A stretch of DNA of 64,000 nt from 38-11 sp964539975 (GTDB lineage Bacteria > Bacillota > Clostridia > Tissierellales > Dethiosulfatibacteraceae). The DNA lies in assembly GCA_964539975.1 (NCBI GenBank), contig CAZIKK010000002.1, positions 62,001 through 126,000 on the forward strand, read 5' to 3'. The notes beneath the pieces were generated by a model, which ran no database searches, was not told where the DNA came from, and worked only from the letters and a program-made list of their open reading frames with translations. Below are positions 1 through 8,852 of the stretch, in pieces; position 1 is the stretch's first letter; every line of letters begins with the position of its first letter. The position numbers and the translations under genes are program-made.

Positions 1-2752
1 GTATGTCATGCCCATCTTTATGGTATTTCCCTCCGCATTTTGGACAATCCTTGTCTGGTAAATCCACTCCCGATCCATAGCTACCATCAACAATGAATTC
101 GCTGTTCTTGCAATTTCCACATAAGTAATGAGGTGGGAGCGGGTTCACCTCTGTGATGTGGCTCATTGTTGCTGCAAAAGATGACCCCACCGAACCTCTT
201 GAGCCTACCAAGTATCCATTTTCCATTGACTTTTCAACCAACTTTTGTGCAATGATATACATAACCGCATATCCGTTGTTGATGATCGAATCCAATTCTC
301 TCATCAGTCTTTTTTCTACGATTTCAGGTAATGGATCTCCATATTTCCCGTACGCATTTGTCAAAGTAATTCGTCTCAAGTCGTCGTCTGATCCTTCAAT
401 AATTGGTGGATAAGTCCCTTGAGGTAAAGGTTCTATTGCCTCGATTTTATCTGCAATAAACCTAGGATTTGTAATGACAACTTCTTTACACTTTTTATCT
501 CCTAAATATGAAAACTCTCTAATCATTTCGTCCGTTGATTTAAAGTATATCGATGGCTGATCTTCTGCATCCTCATATCCTTGTCCAGACATGAGTATTT
601 CACGTGTTATCCCATCTCGTTTATCTAAAAAATGGACATCTCCTGTAGCACATACTGGCTTGTTATGCTTTTCTCCCAATTCAACAATTTTTTTATTGAT
701 ATTTATTAAGTCCTGCTCATCCTTAAGCAGTCCTTTTCTCAATAAATGGCGATTATTACAAAGTGGTTGGATCTCCAGAAAGTCATAAAAATCAACGATA
801 TCACTTAGTGCTTCTTCAGTTGATCCCTGAAGAATAGAAGTATAGAGTTCACCTGACTCACATGCAGTACCTAAGATTAATCCTTCTCTATGTTTATTTA
901 ACAACGACTTTGGTAATAATGGTTTCTTATAGAAGTATTTCAAATGGGATTCTGAAACCAATCGGTAGAGATTCTTCAATCCTATCTTGTCTTTTACAAG
1001 CAATAAGATATGATAAGTTCTGGCACTCTTAAAACTACTCGTATCTTCTAACGAATCGTTGATCTTCTCAACACTTCTGACGCCTCTGTCTTCAAGTATA
1101 GAAATAAGTTTCAGCAAAAGTTCTCCAGTAGCTTGAGCATCATCCGCCGCACGGTGGTGATTTTCCAATGATATTCCTAAATCTTTGCACAGTTTGTTGA
1201 GTCGATAACTTTTCCTTTTTTTCAATAAATATCTAGATAGTTCGAGCGTATCCACTACGCAATAATCATTTGGTTGATGAAGATAATTTTTCATAAATCC
1301 AAAATCAAATGCAGCATTATGTGCACACAAAACATATGTGCTCCCCATAAATTCCAAAAAGTCTGCAATAACTTCGTTGATCTTTTTGCATCCTCTCACA
1401 TCATGATTTGTGATGCCCGTTATCTGAGTTATTTTAAAAGGGATCTCTATTTCCGGATCTACAAGTGCGTTAAAAGTTTCCACTATCCGCTTATTTCGAA
1501 TCTTAACCGCACCAACTTCTATGATTTTGTCTCTAATTGGTGAGAGTCCAGTCGTCTCAAGATCGAATACAATAAATTCCTTGTCAAACTCCCACGAGAT
1601 TGGATTTTTAACGGCAGTCACGTTGTCATCACACAAATAACCTTCCATTCCATACAATACTTTCATGCTGTGCTTGTTAGCGGAATTCATTGCTTCAGGA
1701 AACCCTTGCAGTACACCATGATCTGTCAACGCAATTGCATCGTGTCCCCATTCTTTGGCTCGTTTTACAATTTTATCAAAGTCACTTATCCCATCTAAAA
1801 CACTCATTTTGCTGTGAACATGAAGTTCTACTCGCTTTTGAGGAAAGGTGTCCTTGGCTGTAGGAGCGCCAACGCCTTTTGTTATGTGGTTTGCCATAAC
1901 AACGTATTCTTTTGAAAAACTGTCAAATACAACTTTTCCTTTTGCAAGTATGTGGTTTCCCTTTTCCAGTTGCTTGAATTTTCCAATCTTTTCTTCAGTC
2001 CTGACAAAGCTCTTTATAGTAACTGAGTTTGTGTAATCAGTCATATCCATTTGTGATAAATACAAGTCGTTTCGAATGCTTTTGATTTGTATATTGAGTA
2101 TTTCTCCTTTTATACAACAAATTGAACCTTCGATTTCTTCAATTTTATCTATGGCATGTGTGTTGCTTTCATCAATCGGCTTACCTATAATCACTTCATC
2201 TGCACTTGATTTTTGGGGTGAAGTAGATTTTTTTTGGTGCTTTTCTATTGGAACCACTGTCTCTCTAACAATTTTGTCTAACTCTTTTGACAAGTCCATG
2301 TTTATTTCAACAGACTCGTACTTAACGGTTGGAGAGAGCTTAACACCATATATAGCAAGAAATTCTTGTTGCATTTTTAACATTGTGTTGTTTTGTTGTA
2401 ATTTGTCGTGAAGCATACGGTTGCTTACTTTAATAGAAATTTCACTCTCGTTGACTTGAATATCTTTCACCTTAATGTCTTTAGCGAGGGAATTGTGGCT
2501 TTTTTTAAGCAAGTAAATAAGCCCATTGCAGATAATCTCGTTTGGCAATTGGTCGTATTTGTCATGATAATTTATCACAACATCATAAGTCTCAGGCAAA
2601 ATTTTTCTATAAGGTTCTTTCAAATATTCTACTTGTTCAAGATCATACAGTTTTTCTTGGCTAAGAAAAATTTCAAGACGTTTTTTTTTATGATCTAACG
2701 TTGATTTTATGATTTGTTTTTTTTGAATGTATTGTGTCTTTTCTTCTCTCAT
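1..2752 (-). CDS. polC: DNA polymerase III alpha subunit, PolC type (partial; C-terminal part beyond the left edge)
   Basis: Replicative DNA polymerase of low-G+C Gram-positives. I translated it from the ATG at 2752; about 917 residues lie inside the window and the frame is open to position 1. Seen in order: an N-terminal OB-type region (to about residue 290), the PHP domain starting at ELHVHSKMSVLDG (about 307), and inserted in it a DnaQ-like 3'-5' exonuclease with FDLETTGL (about 395), HNAAFDFGFM and HHRAADDAQAT. PHP continues after it, then LVGSRGSVGSS opens the polymerase domain, followed by a CxxC...CPKC zinc cluster. The exonuclease nested in PHP distinguishes PolC from DnaE. The start is preceded only by a weak AGAGA site and by a stem-loop after ispG, so it is probably read together with ispG. 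No frameshift is visible. Confidence 0.97.
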   Translation of the reverse strand, partial: MREEKTQYIQKKQIIKSTLDHKKKRLEIFLSQEKLYDLEQVEYLKEPYRKILPETYDVVINYHDKYDQLPNEIICNGLIYLLKKSHNSLAKDIKVKDIQVNESEISIKVSNRMLHDKLQQNNTMLKMQQEFLAIYGVKLSPTVKYESVEINMDLSKELDKIVRETVVPIEKHQKKSTSPQKSSADEVIIGKPIDESNTHAIDKIEEIEGSICCIKGEILNIQIKSIRNDLYLSQMDMTDYTNSVTIKSFVRTEEKIGKFKQLEKGNHILAKGKVVFDSFSKEYVVMANHITKGVGAPTAKDTFPQKRVELHVHSKMSVLDGISDFDKIVKRAKEWGHDAIALTDHGVLQGFPEAMNSANKHSMKVLYGMEGYLCDDNVTAVKNPISWEFDKEFIVFDLETTGLSPIRDKIIEVGAVKIRNKRIVETFNALVDPEIEIPFKITQITGITNHDVRGCKKINEVIADFLEFMGSTYVLCAHNAAFDFGFMKNYLHQPNDYCVVDTLELSRYLLKKRKSYRLNKLCKDLGISLENHHRAADDAQATGELLLKLISILEDRGVRSVEKINDSLEDTSSFKSARTYHILLLVKDKIGLKNLYRLVSESHLKYFYKKPLLPKSLLNKHREGLILGTACESGELYTSILQGSTEEALSDIVDFYDFLEIQPLCNNRHLLRKGLLKDEQDLININKKIVELGEKHNKPVCATGDVHFLDKRDGITREILMSGQGYEDAEDQPSIYFKSTDEMIREFSYLGDKKCKEVVITNPRFIADKIEAIEPLPQGTYPPIIEGSDDDLRRITLTNAYGKYGDPLPEIVEKRLMRELDSIINNGYAVMYIIAQKLVEKSMENGYLVGSRGSVGSSFAATMSHITEVNPLPPHYLCGNCKNSEFIVDGSYGSGVDLPDKDCPKCGGKYHKDGHDI

Positions 2753-2767
2753 TTCTCTGCTTGAAAA

Positions 2768-2786
2768 TAGCTGCTAAAAGCAGCTA
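2768..2786 (-). terminator. Stem-loop between ispG and polC, spanning the ispG stop codon
   Basis: A perfect 8-bp inverted repeat, TAGCTGCT-TTT-AGCAGCTA on the minus strand, followed by TTTTC. The first three bases of the 5' arm are the ispG TAG stop. It could act as a weak terminator or attenuator ahead of polC, or as an mRNA processing or stability element. The U-run is short, so full termination is doubtful. Confidence 0.5.
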
Positions 2787-3821
2787 CATTCTATCAATCT
2801 CCTCCATCAAAATCTCAACAATGTTGTCTTCTTTGATTTTACTAATAATCTTTCCCTTCTTGAATAAAACAGCCTGGCCAATGCCACCTGCTATCCCAAT
2901 ATCTGCTTCTCTTGCCTCTCCTGGCCCATTGACCACACAGCCCATTATCGCAACACTAATATCTTTCTTGCTCAACTTCAGTCGATTCTCTATTTCATTA
3001 ACAATGGCGACTAAATCGATGTTGGTTCTTCCACATGTCGGACAAGAAATGATATTGGGTCCATAGGGTCTAATATTCAAAAACTGCAATATTTTTCTTC
3101 CAAGTTGTACCTCTTTTTGTGGTTCATCTGTCAACGAAACGCGTATAGTATCTCCTATGCCCCTGAGCAGCAAGCTCCCAATTCCCATCGCTGATTTTAT
3201 CGTTCCATTTAAAAAAGAACCCGCTTCTGTTATTCCAAGATGCAATGGATAATTTGTCTTTTCTGATATTAATTGATAAGCGTCATAGGTGAGTTTAACA
3301 TCTGAAGACTTTATGGAGATAACTAAATTATCGTAACCACAAGACTCAATGATATGAACTTGTTCCAAAGCACTTTCCACCAACGACATTTGATTCAATC
3401 CATTATATTTATCTAGATAGAATTGTTTCACTGAACCTGCGTTTACCCCGACACGTATTGGAATTGTTTTTTCTTCACATGCTTTGACTATTTCCTTAAC
3501 TCGATTCTTGTCTCCAATATTGCCAGGGTTTATGCGTATTCCATCTGCTCCATTATTAACCGATTCAACTGCTAGTTTATAGTCAAAATGAATGTCTGCA
3601 ACTAATGGAATAGATATCGCATTTTTGATCGCCTTTAACGCTTTTGCGCTATCTTTGTCGGGTACTGCTACACGAATTATATCACAACCTGTCTCTTCCA
3701 ATAGCCTTATCTGATCAACTGTTGCTTCAACATCTTGTGTTTTTGTATTTGTCATTGATTGAACTGTGATCTGGGAACCACCACCTATCGCCACATCACC
3801 ACAGAATACTTTTTTTTTCAT
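2784..3821 (-). CDS. ispG: 4-hydroxy-3-methylbut-2-enyl diphosphate synthase (flavodoxin/ferredoxin)
   Basis: Penultimate step of the MEP isoprenoid pathway: reductive opening of methylerythritol cyclodiphosphate to HMBPP, using a [4Fe-4S] cluster. It has 345 residues, as expected for the bacterial form. An N-terminal TIM-barrel starts near VQSMTNT (20-26). The C-terminal cluster domain has Cys260 and Cys263 (CPTC), Cys295 and Glu302 (CVVNGPGE). The ATG follows GAGG at 5-nt spacing and lies 7 nt after rseP. In many Firmicutes dxr is two genes upstream in this operon; here it is missing although ispG is intact. Confidence 0.97.
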   Translation of the reverse strand: MKKKVFCGDVAIGGGSQITVQSMTNTKTQDVEATVDQIRLLEETGCDIIRVAVPDKDSAKALKAIKNAISIPLVADIHFDYKLAVESVNNGADGIRINPGNIGDKNRVKEIVKACEEKTIPIRVGVNAGSVKQFYLDKYNGLNQMSLVESALEQVHIIESCGYDNLVISIKSSDVKLTYDAYQLISEKTNYPLHLGITEAGSFLNGTIKSAMGIGSLLLRGIGDTIRVSLTDEPQKEVQLGRKILQFLNIRPYGPNIISCPTCGRTNIDLVAIVNEIENRLKLSKKDISVAIMGCVVNGPGEAREADIGIAGGIGQAVLFKKGKIISKIKEDNIVEILMEEIDRM

Positions 3822-3828
3822 GCGAACC

Positions 3829-5073
3829 TCAATTTAATATTTTTAAAACATCATTATAAATAACAAAAAGCATCAATGCCATCAGCAAAACAAACCCAAT
3901 AAAATGAACATATCCTTCTTTCTCTGGCGGAATGCGTTTCCCTCGAATTCCTTCTATCGCTATGAAGGCCAACCGGCTTCCATCCAAGGCTGGTATAGGT
4001 AATAAATTAAAAAAACCTAAATTGATACTTATGAACGCAGCTAGGTTCAACAACGGGTACAACCCAATTCTTGCTGCCTCACCAACCATAGAAATGATTC
4101 CAACAGGACCAGCTATAGCCTCTGATCCAACTTGACCAGTCACAATCATGCCAATGAGTTGAAACATCAACTTTACATAATAAATCGTACGGTGGATGGA
4201 CCCTGTTATAGCGGTAGTAAAAGATCTGTCTACTTCGGTTACGTAGCCTATCGTTATTTGTTTCTCAGGAGTTACAGAGATTTCCAAATCCAAGCCATCT
4301 CTGTATATGCCAAAGATAAGTGGTCTACCTTCTGATTCAGATATGGTTTCTCGGATCAAATCCCAGCTAGTCATTTCGACTCCATCAATTGTGTTTATAA
4401 TGTCTCCTGCCTTTATTCCAGCAATCTCTGCTGGAAAACCTATGTTGACAACAGACATCTCAGTTGTGTACTCACCCTCTTTCACTACAGGTGAGATACC
4501 CACTATGTGGCGATAATTATGTGGAATTTCAAATGTTACATCATTCCCATTTCTCAATACAGTAATCTCATATTTGTTTTCGTGTTTTGTTATTTCATTG
4601 GTCAGATCTTCCCAATATCTAACGGTTTTTCCTTGAACAGATTGAATCTTGTCTCCAACTTGTAAACCTGCTTGATATTCTGTCCCATTATAATCAATAT
4701 CTTTCACCGTCGTCGTGGAGATCCCGTAAACCAAAACAATAATCATAAATAGTGCTGTTGCCAGTAGAAAATTCATAACTGGTCCCATCACAATCACTTT
4801 GAACCTTTGAATTGGGCTTTTGGAATTAAAGCTGCTCTCGGAAGCAGACGTTTCTTCTTCATCTTCACCTTCCATTTTAATGTAGCCACCAATTGGGAGC
4901 GCCTTTATGAAATAGGTTGTTTCTTTACCTTTTTTACTAAACAAAACAGGTCCCATCCCAATAGAAAACTCGCTCACGCATATGCCAACGCTTCTAGCTG
5001 CTAGAAAATGCCCTAACTCGTGTATTAAAATAACCATTGAAAAAATGAGTATTGATGTAACAGCAGTTAACAT
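3829..5073 (-). CDS. rseP: Site-2 zinc metalloprotease RseP/RasP
   Basis: Membrane-embedded S2P protease that cleaves transmembrane segments, typically of anti-sigma factors, cell-division proteins or leftover signal peptides. 414 residues. The HELGH zinc motif (18-22) is in the first membrane helix and the second conserved motif NLLPIPALDG ends at 365. Two PDZ-like stretches lie between them, around YQAGLQVGDKI (about 135) and AGIKAGDIINTIDG (about 220). A C-terminal hydrophobic helix follows. AGGAGG precedes the ATG. It sits 8 nt after cdsA, exactly where dxr commonly intervenes. Confidence 0.95.
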   Translation of the reverse strand: MLTAVTSILIFSMVILIHELGHFLAARSVGICVSEFSIGMGPVLFSKKGKETTYFIKALPIGGYIKMEGEDEEETSASESSFNSKSPIQRFKVIVMGPVMNFLLATALFMIIVLVYGISTTTVKDIDYNGTEYQAGLQVGDKIQSVQGKTVRYWEDLTNEITKHENKYEITVLRNGNDVTFEIPHNYRHIVGISPVVKEGEYTTEMSVVNIGFPAEIAGIKAGDIINTIDGVEMTSWDLIRETISESEGRPLIFGIYRDGLDLEISVTPEKQITIGYVTEVDRSFTTAITGSIHRTIYYVKLMFQLIGMIVTGQVGSEAIAGPVGIISMVGEAARIGLYPLLNLAAFISINLGFFNLLPIPALDGSRLAFIAIEGIRGKRIPPEKEGYVHFIGFVLLMALMLFVIYNDVLKILN

Positions 5074-5081
5074 GTTCCCTC

Positions 5082-5849
5082 CTAAAATAACAACGCCATA
5101 ACCAAATAGTAAGTAATCGGTGCCACCATCAAAAAACTATCAAAGCGATCTAAAATGCCACCATGGCCAGGCAATATATTGCTGTAATCTTTAATGCCAA
5201 ATTCTCTTTTGATCTTGGAGGCTAGTAAATCTCCAAGAACAGAAACACCAGAGCCTATTATTGCAATCATGGCAATAAGTGTGTTTGACTCCTTCAACAC
5301 ATAGTAATTAAATATCAGTGCAATGACACAAGCTCCTATCAATCCACCTACAACACCCTCAACACTTTTTTTGGGACTGAGCTTTGGCGATAATTTATGT
5401 TTGCCAAAATTGCTTCCCACGATGTAAGCGAAAGAGTCAGAACCAAAAGTAATGATATAGACCAACCAGAAATGAATATAGTCGGAGAACAGCAATGCGT
5501 GGTAAAAGAGCAAAATAATATAAGTCAATCCAAAAAATGATACCGCCAAATCCTTGAATTTTGTGTCATTGTGTACAACAAAAACTATTCCCGTTACTAT
5601 GGTATGAATGGTAATAACCATAAATAAATCAAATCCAATCCCCATGATCATTAAAAAGAAAATCATAATAGCGGTCAAATAGTTCGTTTTAAACACGATG
5701 TTTTTTTTATCGTTGACTGACTTGTCTAACTCAAACAAAGCAAGCAATGAAATCCCTAAAATAGTGATGCCAAATAGCATACCTCCTATGTAGGTTGCTA
5801 AACCTATATAAAAACCTCCAACCACTCCTGTGATTACCCTTTTTTTCAT
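5082..5849 (-). CDS. cdsA: Phosphatidate cytidylyltransferase (CDP-diacylglycerol synthase)
   Basis: Makes CDP-diacylglycerol from phosphatidate and CTP for phospholipid synthesis; an integral membrane enzyme. 255 residues, mostly hydrophobic helices. The family signature is complete near the C-terminus (211-238), running SKIKREFG...KDYSN...PGHGGILDRFDS. AAGGAG lies 6 nt before the ATG. It follows uppS by 3 nt, so the two are co-translated in the lipid/cell-wall carrier block uppS-cdsA. Confidence 0.95.
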   Translation of the reverse strand: MKKRVITGVVGGFYIGLATYIGGMLFGITILGISLLALFELDKSVNDKKNIVFKTNYLTAIMIFFLMIMGIGFDLFMVITIHTIVTGIVFVVHNDTKFKDLAVSFFGLTYIILLFYHALLFSDYIHFWLVYIITFGSDSFAYIVGSNFGKHKLSPKLSPKKSVEGVVGGLIGACVIALIFNYYVLKESNTLIAMIAIIGSGVSVLGDLLASKIKREFGIKDYSNILPGHGGILDRFDSFLMVAPITYYLVMALLF

Positions 5850-5852
5850 GCT

Positions 5853-6584
5853 TTACTCCTTGCCGAATCGTCTTTTTCTTCTTTGATACTCAGCTATTGC
5901 TTGATGTAGTTTCTCTTTGGAAAAATCCGGCCACAACACTTCTGTAAAATAAAACTCTGTGTATGCCAATTGATAAAGCAAAAAGTTGCTTAATCTTTGC
6001 TCCCCACTTGTTCGTATCAACAAATCTGGGTCTCTTTGGCCTTTCGAGTATAGAAAATCAGAAAATTTGCTCTCATCAATCTCGTCTACTGCCAATTCTC
6101 CTAATATGAGTTGTTTGCCAATAGTTCTAACAGCTTTAGTGATTTCATCTCTTCCACCATAACCAAGTGCTATATTTAAAACTAGGTTTTTGTTATGCTT
6201 GGTTCTTTCGACGGCATCCTGTATTCCTTTTTGAGAGTTTTCAGGGAATCTTTCAATATCTCCAAAAACATTGATTTTTACTCCAGCTTTATGGAGAGGT
6301 AAGATCATTGTATTGGAAAACTCCAACACTAGATTCATTAAATACATCACTTCTTCTTTCTCTCTCGCCCAGTTTTCAGTTGAAAAAGCATATACTGTCA
6401 ATGCTTTAACTCCCAATTCCCCACATGATTCAACGATTTCTTTTAATCGAAGCATTCCTTCTCTATGTCCAGTATTTTTTGATTTCCCATTTAATTTTGC
6501 CCATCTTCTGTTGCCATCCATTATAATTGCTATGTGTTCTGGTACATTTCTAATGTCTACTTCATTCAATCTTATCCACCCCAT
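5853..6584 (-). CDS. uppS: Isoprenyl transferase (undecaprenyl diphosphate synthase)
   Basis: Condenses isopentenyl diphosphate in cis onto farnesyl diphosphate to give the C55 lipid carrier for peptidoglycan. 243 residues. Visible motifs: IAIIMDGNRRWA with catalytic Asp23, the H-R-G loop after it, LLIRTSGEQRLSNF, and the C-terminal TEVLWPDF. The only SD-like run (AAGGGGA) is 10 nt upstream of the ATG and forms the 3' arm of a stem-loop (6592-6609), so initiation may depend on translation of the small upstream gene or on unfolding. A TTG at residue 6, behind GGTGG, is an alternative start. Confidence 0.94.
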   Translation of the reverse strand: MGWIRLNEVDIRNVPEHIAIIMDGNRRWAKLNGKSKNTGHREGMLRLKEIVESCGELGVKALTVYAFSTENWAREKEEVMYLMNLVLEFSNTMILPLHKAGVKINVFGDIERFPENSQKGIQDAVERTKHNKNLVLNIALGYGGRDEITKAVRTIGKQLILGELAVDEIDESKFSDFLYSKGQRDPDLLIRTSGEQRLSNFLLYQLAYTEFYFTEVLWPDFSKEKLHQAIAEYQRRKRRFGKE

Positions 6585-6591
6585 TAAACAA

Positions 6592-6609
6592 AATCCCCTT
6601 TCGGGGATT
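6592..6609 (-). terminator. Stem-loop with GAAA tetraloop ahead of uppS
   Basis: Perfect 7-bp stem AATCCCC-GAAA-GGGGATT followed by TTGTTT on the minus strand. The loop is a GNRA tetraloop. The structure takes in part of the stop codon of the small ORF (6608-6790), and its 3' arm contains the only SD-like sequence of uppS. It can be read as an intrinsic terminator with a short U-run or as an RBS-masking hairpin; the sequence alone does not decide. Confidence 0.55.
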
Positions 6610-6790
6610 AGAAATATGCGATCGTTAATCGATGTTTGTCACCGACATCATTATACCTTACAACGATAGGTCTTATTAAACCCGTGTTGAAATTTTTGTT
6701 GTATCCTTTGATATAAACAATTTCTATTATTCTTTCGTCACCAATTCTTTGAATCGCTTGATCAACTGGTAGACCAATTAACTGATCCAT
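6608..6790 (-). CDS. Uncharacterised 60-residue protein between frr and uppS
   Basis: Short ORF, 60 residues, starting MDQLIGLPVDQAIQRI and ending LTIAYF. It begins 3 nt after frr and ends inside the uppS stem-loop, so it fits an operon where little space is wasted. There is no signal peptide, cysteine pair or membrane helix. The N-terminal pattern LIG-x5-AI-x2-I followed by an IEIVYIKG strand resembles the first half of a PASTA repeat (compare DLIGVDKETAQNTI in PrkC of this window), but that is only a visual similarity. I do not recognise a named family. Real-gene status rests on position, tight spacing and sensible composition. Confidence 0.65.
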   Translation of the reverse strand: MDQLIGLPVDQAIQRIGDERIIEIVYIKGYNKNFNTGLIRPIVVRYNDVGDKHRLTIAYF

Positions 6791-6793
6791 TCA

Positions 6794-7351
6794 CTAAACC
6801 TCAAGGATTTCTTGTTCCTTTTCTTCACAAATCTCATCTATGATCTTTATGTATTTGTCTGTAATTTGTTGGACCTCGTCCTCTGCATCTTTATGACCAT
6901 CTTTTGTGAGTTCCCCGTTCTTTTCCATTTTTTTCAAGGCGTCATTAGTGTCTCTTCTGAGGTTACGTAACGCGACTCTTGCGTTCTCCGCTTCTTTTTT
7001 AATGACTTTGACCAATTCCTTTCTTCTTTCTTCTGTTAATTCAGGAATGATCAGTCGTATTACTTTGCCGTCGTTATTAGGGTTTATCCCTAAATCTGAA
7101 GTGTTGATGCTTCTTTCAATCTCCTTCAATGCATTTGCATCCCAAGGTTGAATCAAAAGACATCTAGGCTCAGGAACCGATATGTTTGACAGCTGATTAA
7201 GTGGTGTTGGTGTCCCATAATAATCTACTCTTATCTTATCTAAAAGTTTTGGGTTGGCTCGTCCAGCTCTAATTGAAGCTAAGTCATTAGTAAAATACTC
7301 TACAGATTTTTTCATTTTTTTTTCAAGTTCTTTGTGAATATCTAATAGCAT
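6794..7351 (-). CDS. frr: Ribosome recycling factor
   Basis: Splits the post-termination ribosome together with EF-G. 185 residues, the standard size, with the typical RAGRANPKLLD motif (about 28-38), a domain II beta region around YYGTPTPLNQ, and a long C-terminal helical hairpin rich in Lys and Glu (LRNLRRDTND). AAGGAGG precedes the ATG at a normal distance. It follows pyrH after 1 nt, in the usual order rpsB-tsf-pyrH-frr. Confidence 0.97.
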   Translation of the reverse strand: MLLDIHKELEKKMKKSVEYFTNDLASIRAGRANPKLLDKIRVDYYGTPTPLNQLSNISVPEPRCLLIQPWDANALKEIERSINTSDLGINPNNDGKVIRLIIPELTEERRKELVKVIKKEAENARVALRNLRRDTNDALKKMEKNGELTKDGHKDAEDEVQQITDKYIKIIDEICEEKEQEILEV

Positions 7352-7352
7352 A

Positions 7353-8066
7353 CTAATCCTCCTTAATGATTGTACCGATTATTTCTCCTTTTACAATCTT
7401 GATAATATTTCCTGGATTTTCCAAACCAAACACAATGATTGGAATATTATTGTCCATACATAGGGATGTGGCTGTTGAATCCATCACTTTCAATCCTCGA
7501 TTAAGAATGTCAATATAGTTTAAATCGTCATATCTTGTTGCGGAAGGGTTGGTGTTGGGATCATCGTCATATACGCCATCCACTCCTTTCTTTGCCAACA
7601 AAATTACATCTGCATCTATTTCGGCCGCCCGAAGTGCAGCTGTTGTATCAGTTGAGAAGAAAGGATTTCCTGAACCGCCTGCAAAAATAACAACTCTGCC
7701 TTTTTCCAAATGACGTATCGCTCTGCGTCGAATGTAAGGCTCTGCGATTTGTCTCATTTCGATTGCAGTCTGTACTCGTGTTGGGACATTGATATTTTCT
7801 AAAGCATCTTGCAGTGCCATCCCATTGATAATAGTTGCCAACATTCCCATATAGTCAGAGGTTGCTCTATCCATAAACTTAGCACTAGCACCTCTCCAAA
7901 TATTGCCACCACCAACTACAACTGCAACTTCAACTCCCAAGTCATTAATGCTTTTAATGACTTGCGCAATGTTAACAATGGTGAGTTCATCTATGCCACT
8001 CCCTTTGTTCCCTCCAAGTGCTTCTCCACTGATTTTCAAGACAATCCTTTTGTATTCTATCTCCAT
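7353..8066 (-). CDS. pyrH: Uridylate kinase (UMP kinase)
   Basis: Phosphorylates UMP to UDP; hexameric amino-acid-kinase fold. The start chosen is the ATG at 8066 (MEIEYKRIVLKISGEAL), because TTGGAGG lies 5 nt upstream. A GTG 15 nt further up is in frame but contains that SD. The product has 237 residues. Visible motifs: KISGEALGG near the N-terminus, VVVGGGNIWRG, FAGGSGNPFFSTDT, and LLAKKGVDGVYDDDP. It is in the translation operon between tsf and frr. Confidence 0.96.
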   Translation of the reverse strand: MEIEYKRIVLKISGEALGGNKGSGIDELTIVNIAQVIKSINDLGVEVAVVVGGGNIWRGASAKFMDRATSDYMGMLATIINGMALQDALENINVPTRVQTAIEMRQIAEPYIRRRAIRHLEKGRVVIFAGGSGNPFFSTDTTAALRAAEIDADVILLAKKGVDGVYDDDPNTNPSATRYDDLNYIDILNRGLKVMDSTATSLCMDNNIPIIVFGLENPGNIIKIVKGEIIGTIIKED

Positions 8067-8099
8067 AAAACCTCCAAGCACACTAAATTAGTCATAAGT

Positions 8100-8124
8100 A
8101 ATGGAGAACAAATTGTCCTCCATT
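8100..8124 (-). other. Stem-loop in the tsf-pyrH spacer
   Basis: AATGGAG...CTCCATT pairs with further inner pairs (about 11 bp including one G-U) around a 3-nt loop. The downstream sequence ACTTATGAC is not U-rich, so this is more likely an mRNA processing or stability element than a terminator. Confidence 0.4.
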
Positions 8125-8132
8125 TAATAATA

Positions 8133-8783
8133 TTACATATTCATTTGTTTAGCAACTTCTTCTGCAAAGTTTTCTGTTTTCTTTTCTATCCCTTCTCCTA
8201 CTGCATATCGAGTGAATCTTCGGATAACGAGATTTTCACCTATTTTTGCAATCTTTTCATTTAACAAGTCTTGAATTGTCTTGTCGGTATCTTTGATGAA
8301 GGGTTGGCAAATGAGGCAATTTTCATCAAAATATTTTTTGATGCGTCCTTCTACCATCTTGTCAATGATTTTCTCTGGTTTGCCTTCGTTAAGCGCTTGC
8401 GCCTTCAGTATTTCTTTTTCCTTTTCTACCACTTCCGCTGGTACATCTTCTGGTCTAATATATTTAGGGTTTTGTGCTGCGACTTGCATGGCCAAGTCTT
8501 TGACAAATTCTTGAAACTCTTCATTTTTAGCGACGAAATCTGTTTCACTGTTGACCTCAATCAAAACACCAATTCTTCCACCGTGAATATACGAAGAAAC
8601 AATCCCTTCAGCTGCTACTCTGTCAGACTTTTTCGCTGCTTTTGACAATCCTTTCTTTCTTAAAAACTCGATTGCTGCTTCCAAATTGCCATCATTTTCT
8701 TCTAAAGCTTTTTTACAATCAAGCATACCTGCTGCTGTAATTTCTCTTAACTCTTTGACTAATGCGGCTGATACTTTTGCCAT
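8133..8783 (-). CDS. tsf: Translation elongation factor Ts
   Basis: Nucleotide-exchange factor for EF-Tu. 216 residues, the short Firmicute form. The UBA-like N-terminus VKELREITAAGMLDCKKAL (9-27) and the EF-Tu-contacting stretch VNSETDFVAKN (about 78-88) are clear. GGGAGG is 5 nt before the ATG. A compound stem-loop separates it from rpsB, so its level may be set partly independently of S2. Confidence 0.97.
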   Translation of the reverse strand: MAKVSAALVKELREITAAGMLDCKKALEENDGNLEAAIEFLRKKGLSKAAKKSDRVAAEGIVSSYIHGGRIGVLIEVNSETDFVAKNEEFQEFVKDLAMQVAAQNPKYIRPEDVPAEVVEKEKEILKAQALNEGKPEKIIDKMVEGRIKKYFDENCLICQPFIKDTDKTIQDLLNEKIAKIGENLVIRRFTRYAVGEGIEKKTENFAEEVAKQMNM

Positions 8784-8803
8784 TTTAACCTCCCATAATA
8801 AAA

Positions 8804-8842
8804 GGTAAGTCAGACAAGGGATTGCTCCCTTTCCCCCTTACC
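8804..8842 (-). terminator. Compound stem-loop between rpsB and tsf
   Basis: Outer stem GGTAAG/CTTACC encloses an inner perfect 6-bp hairpin AAGGGA-GCAA-TCCCTT with a GNRA tetraloop. On the minus strand it is followed by TTTTATTAT just before the tsf SD. It looks like a partial terminator or attenuator that could lower tsf relative to rpsB. Confidence 0.55.
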
Positions 8843-8852
8843 TAATTCTAAT

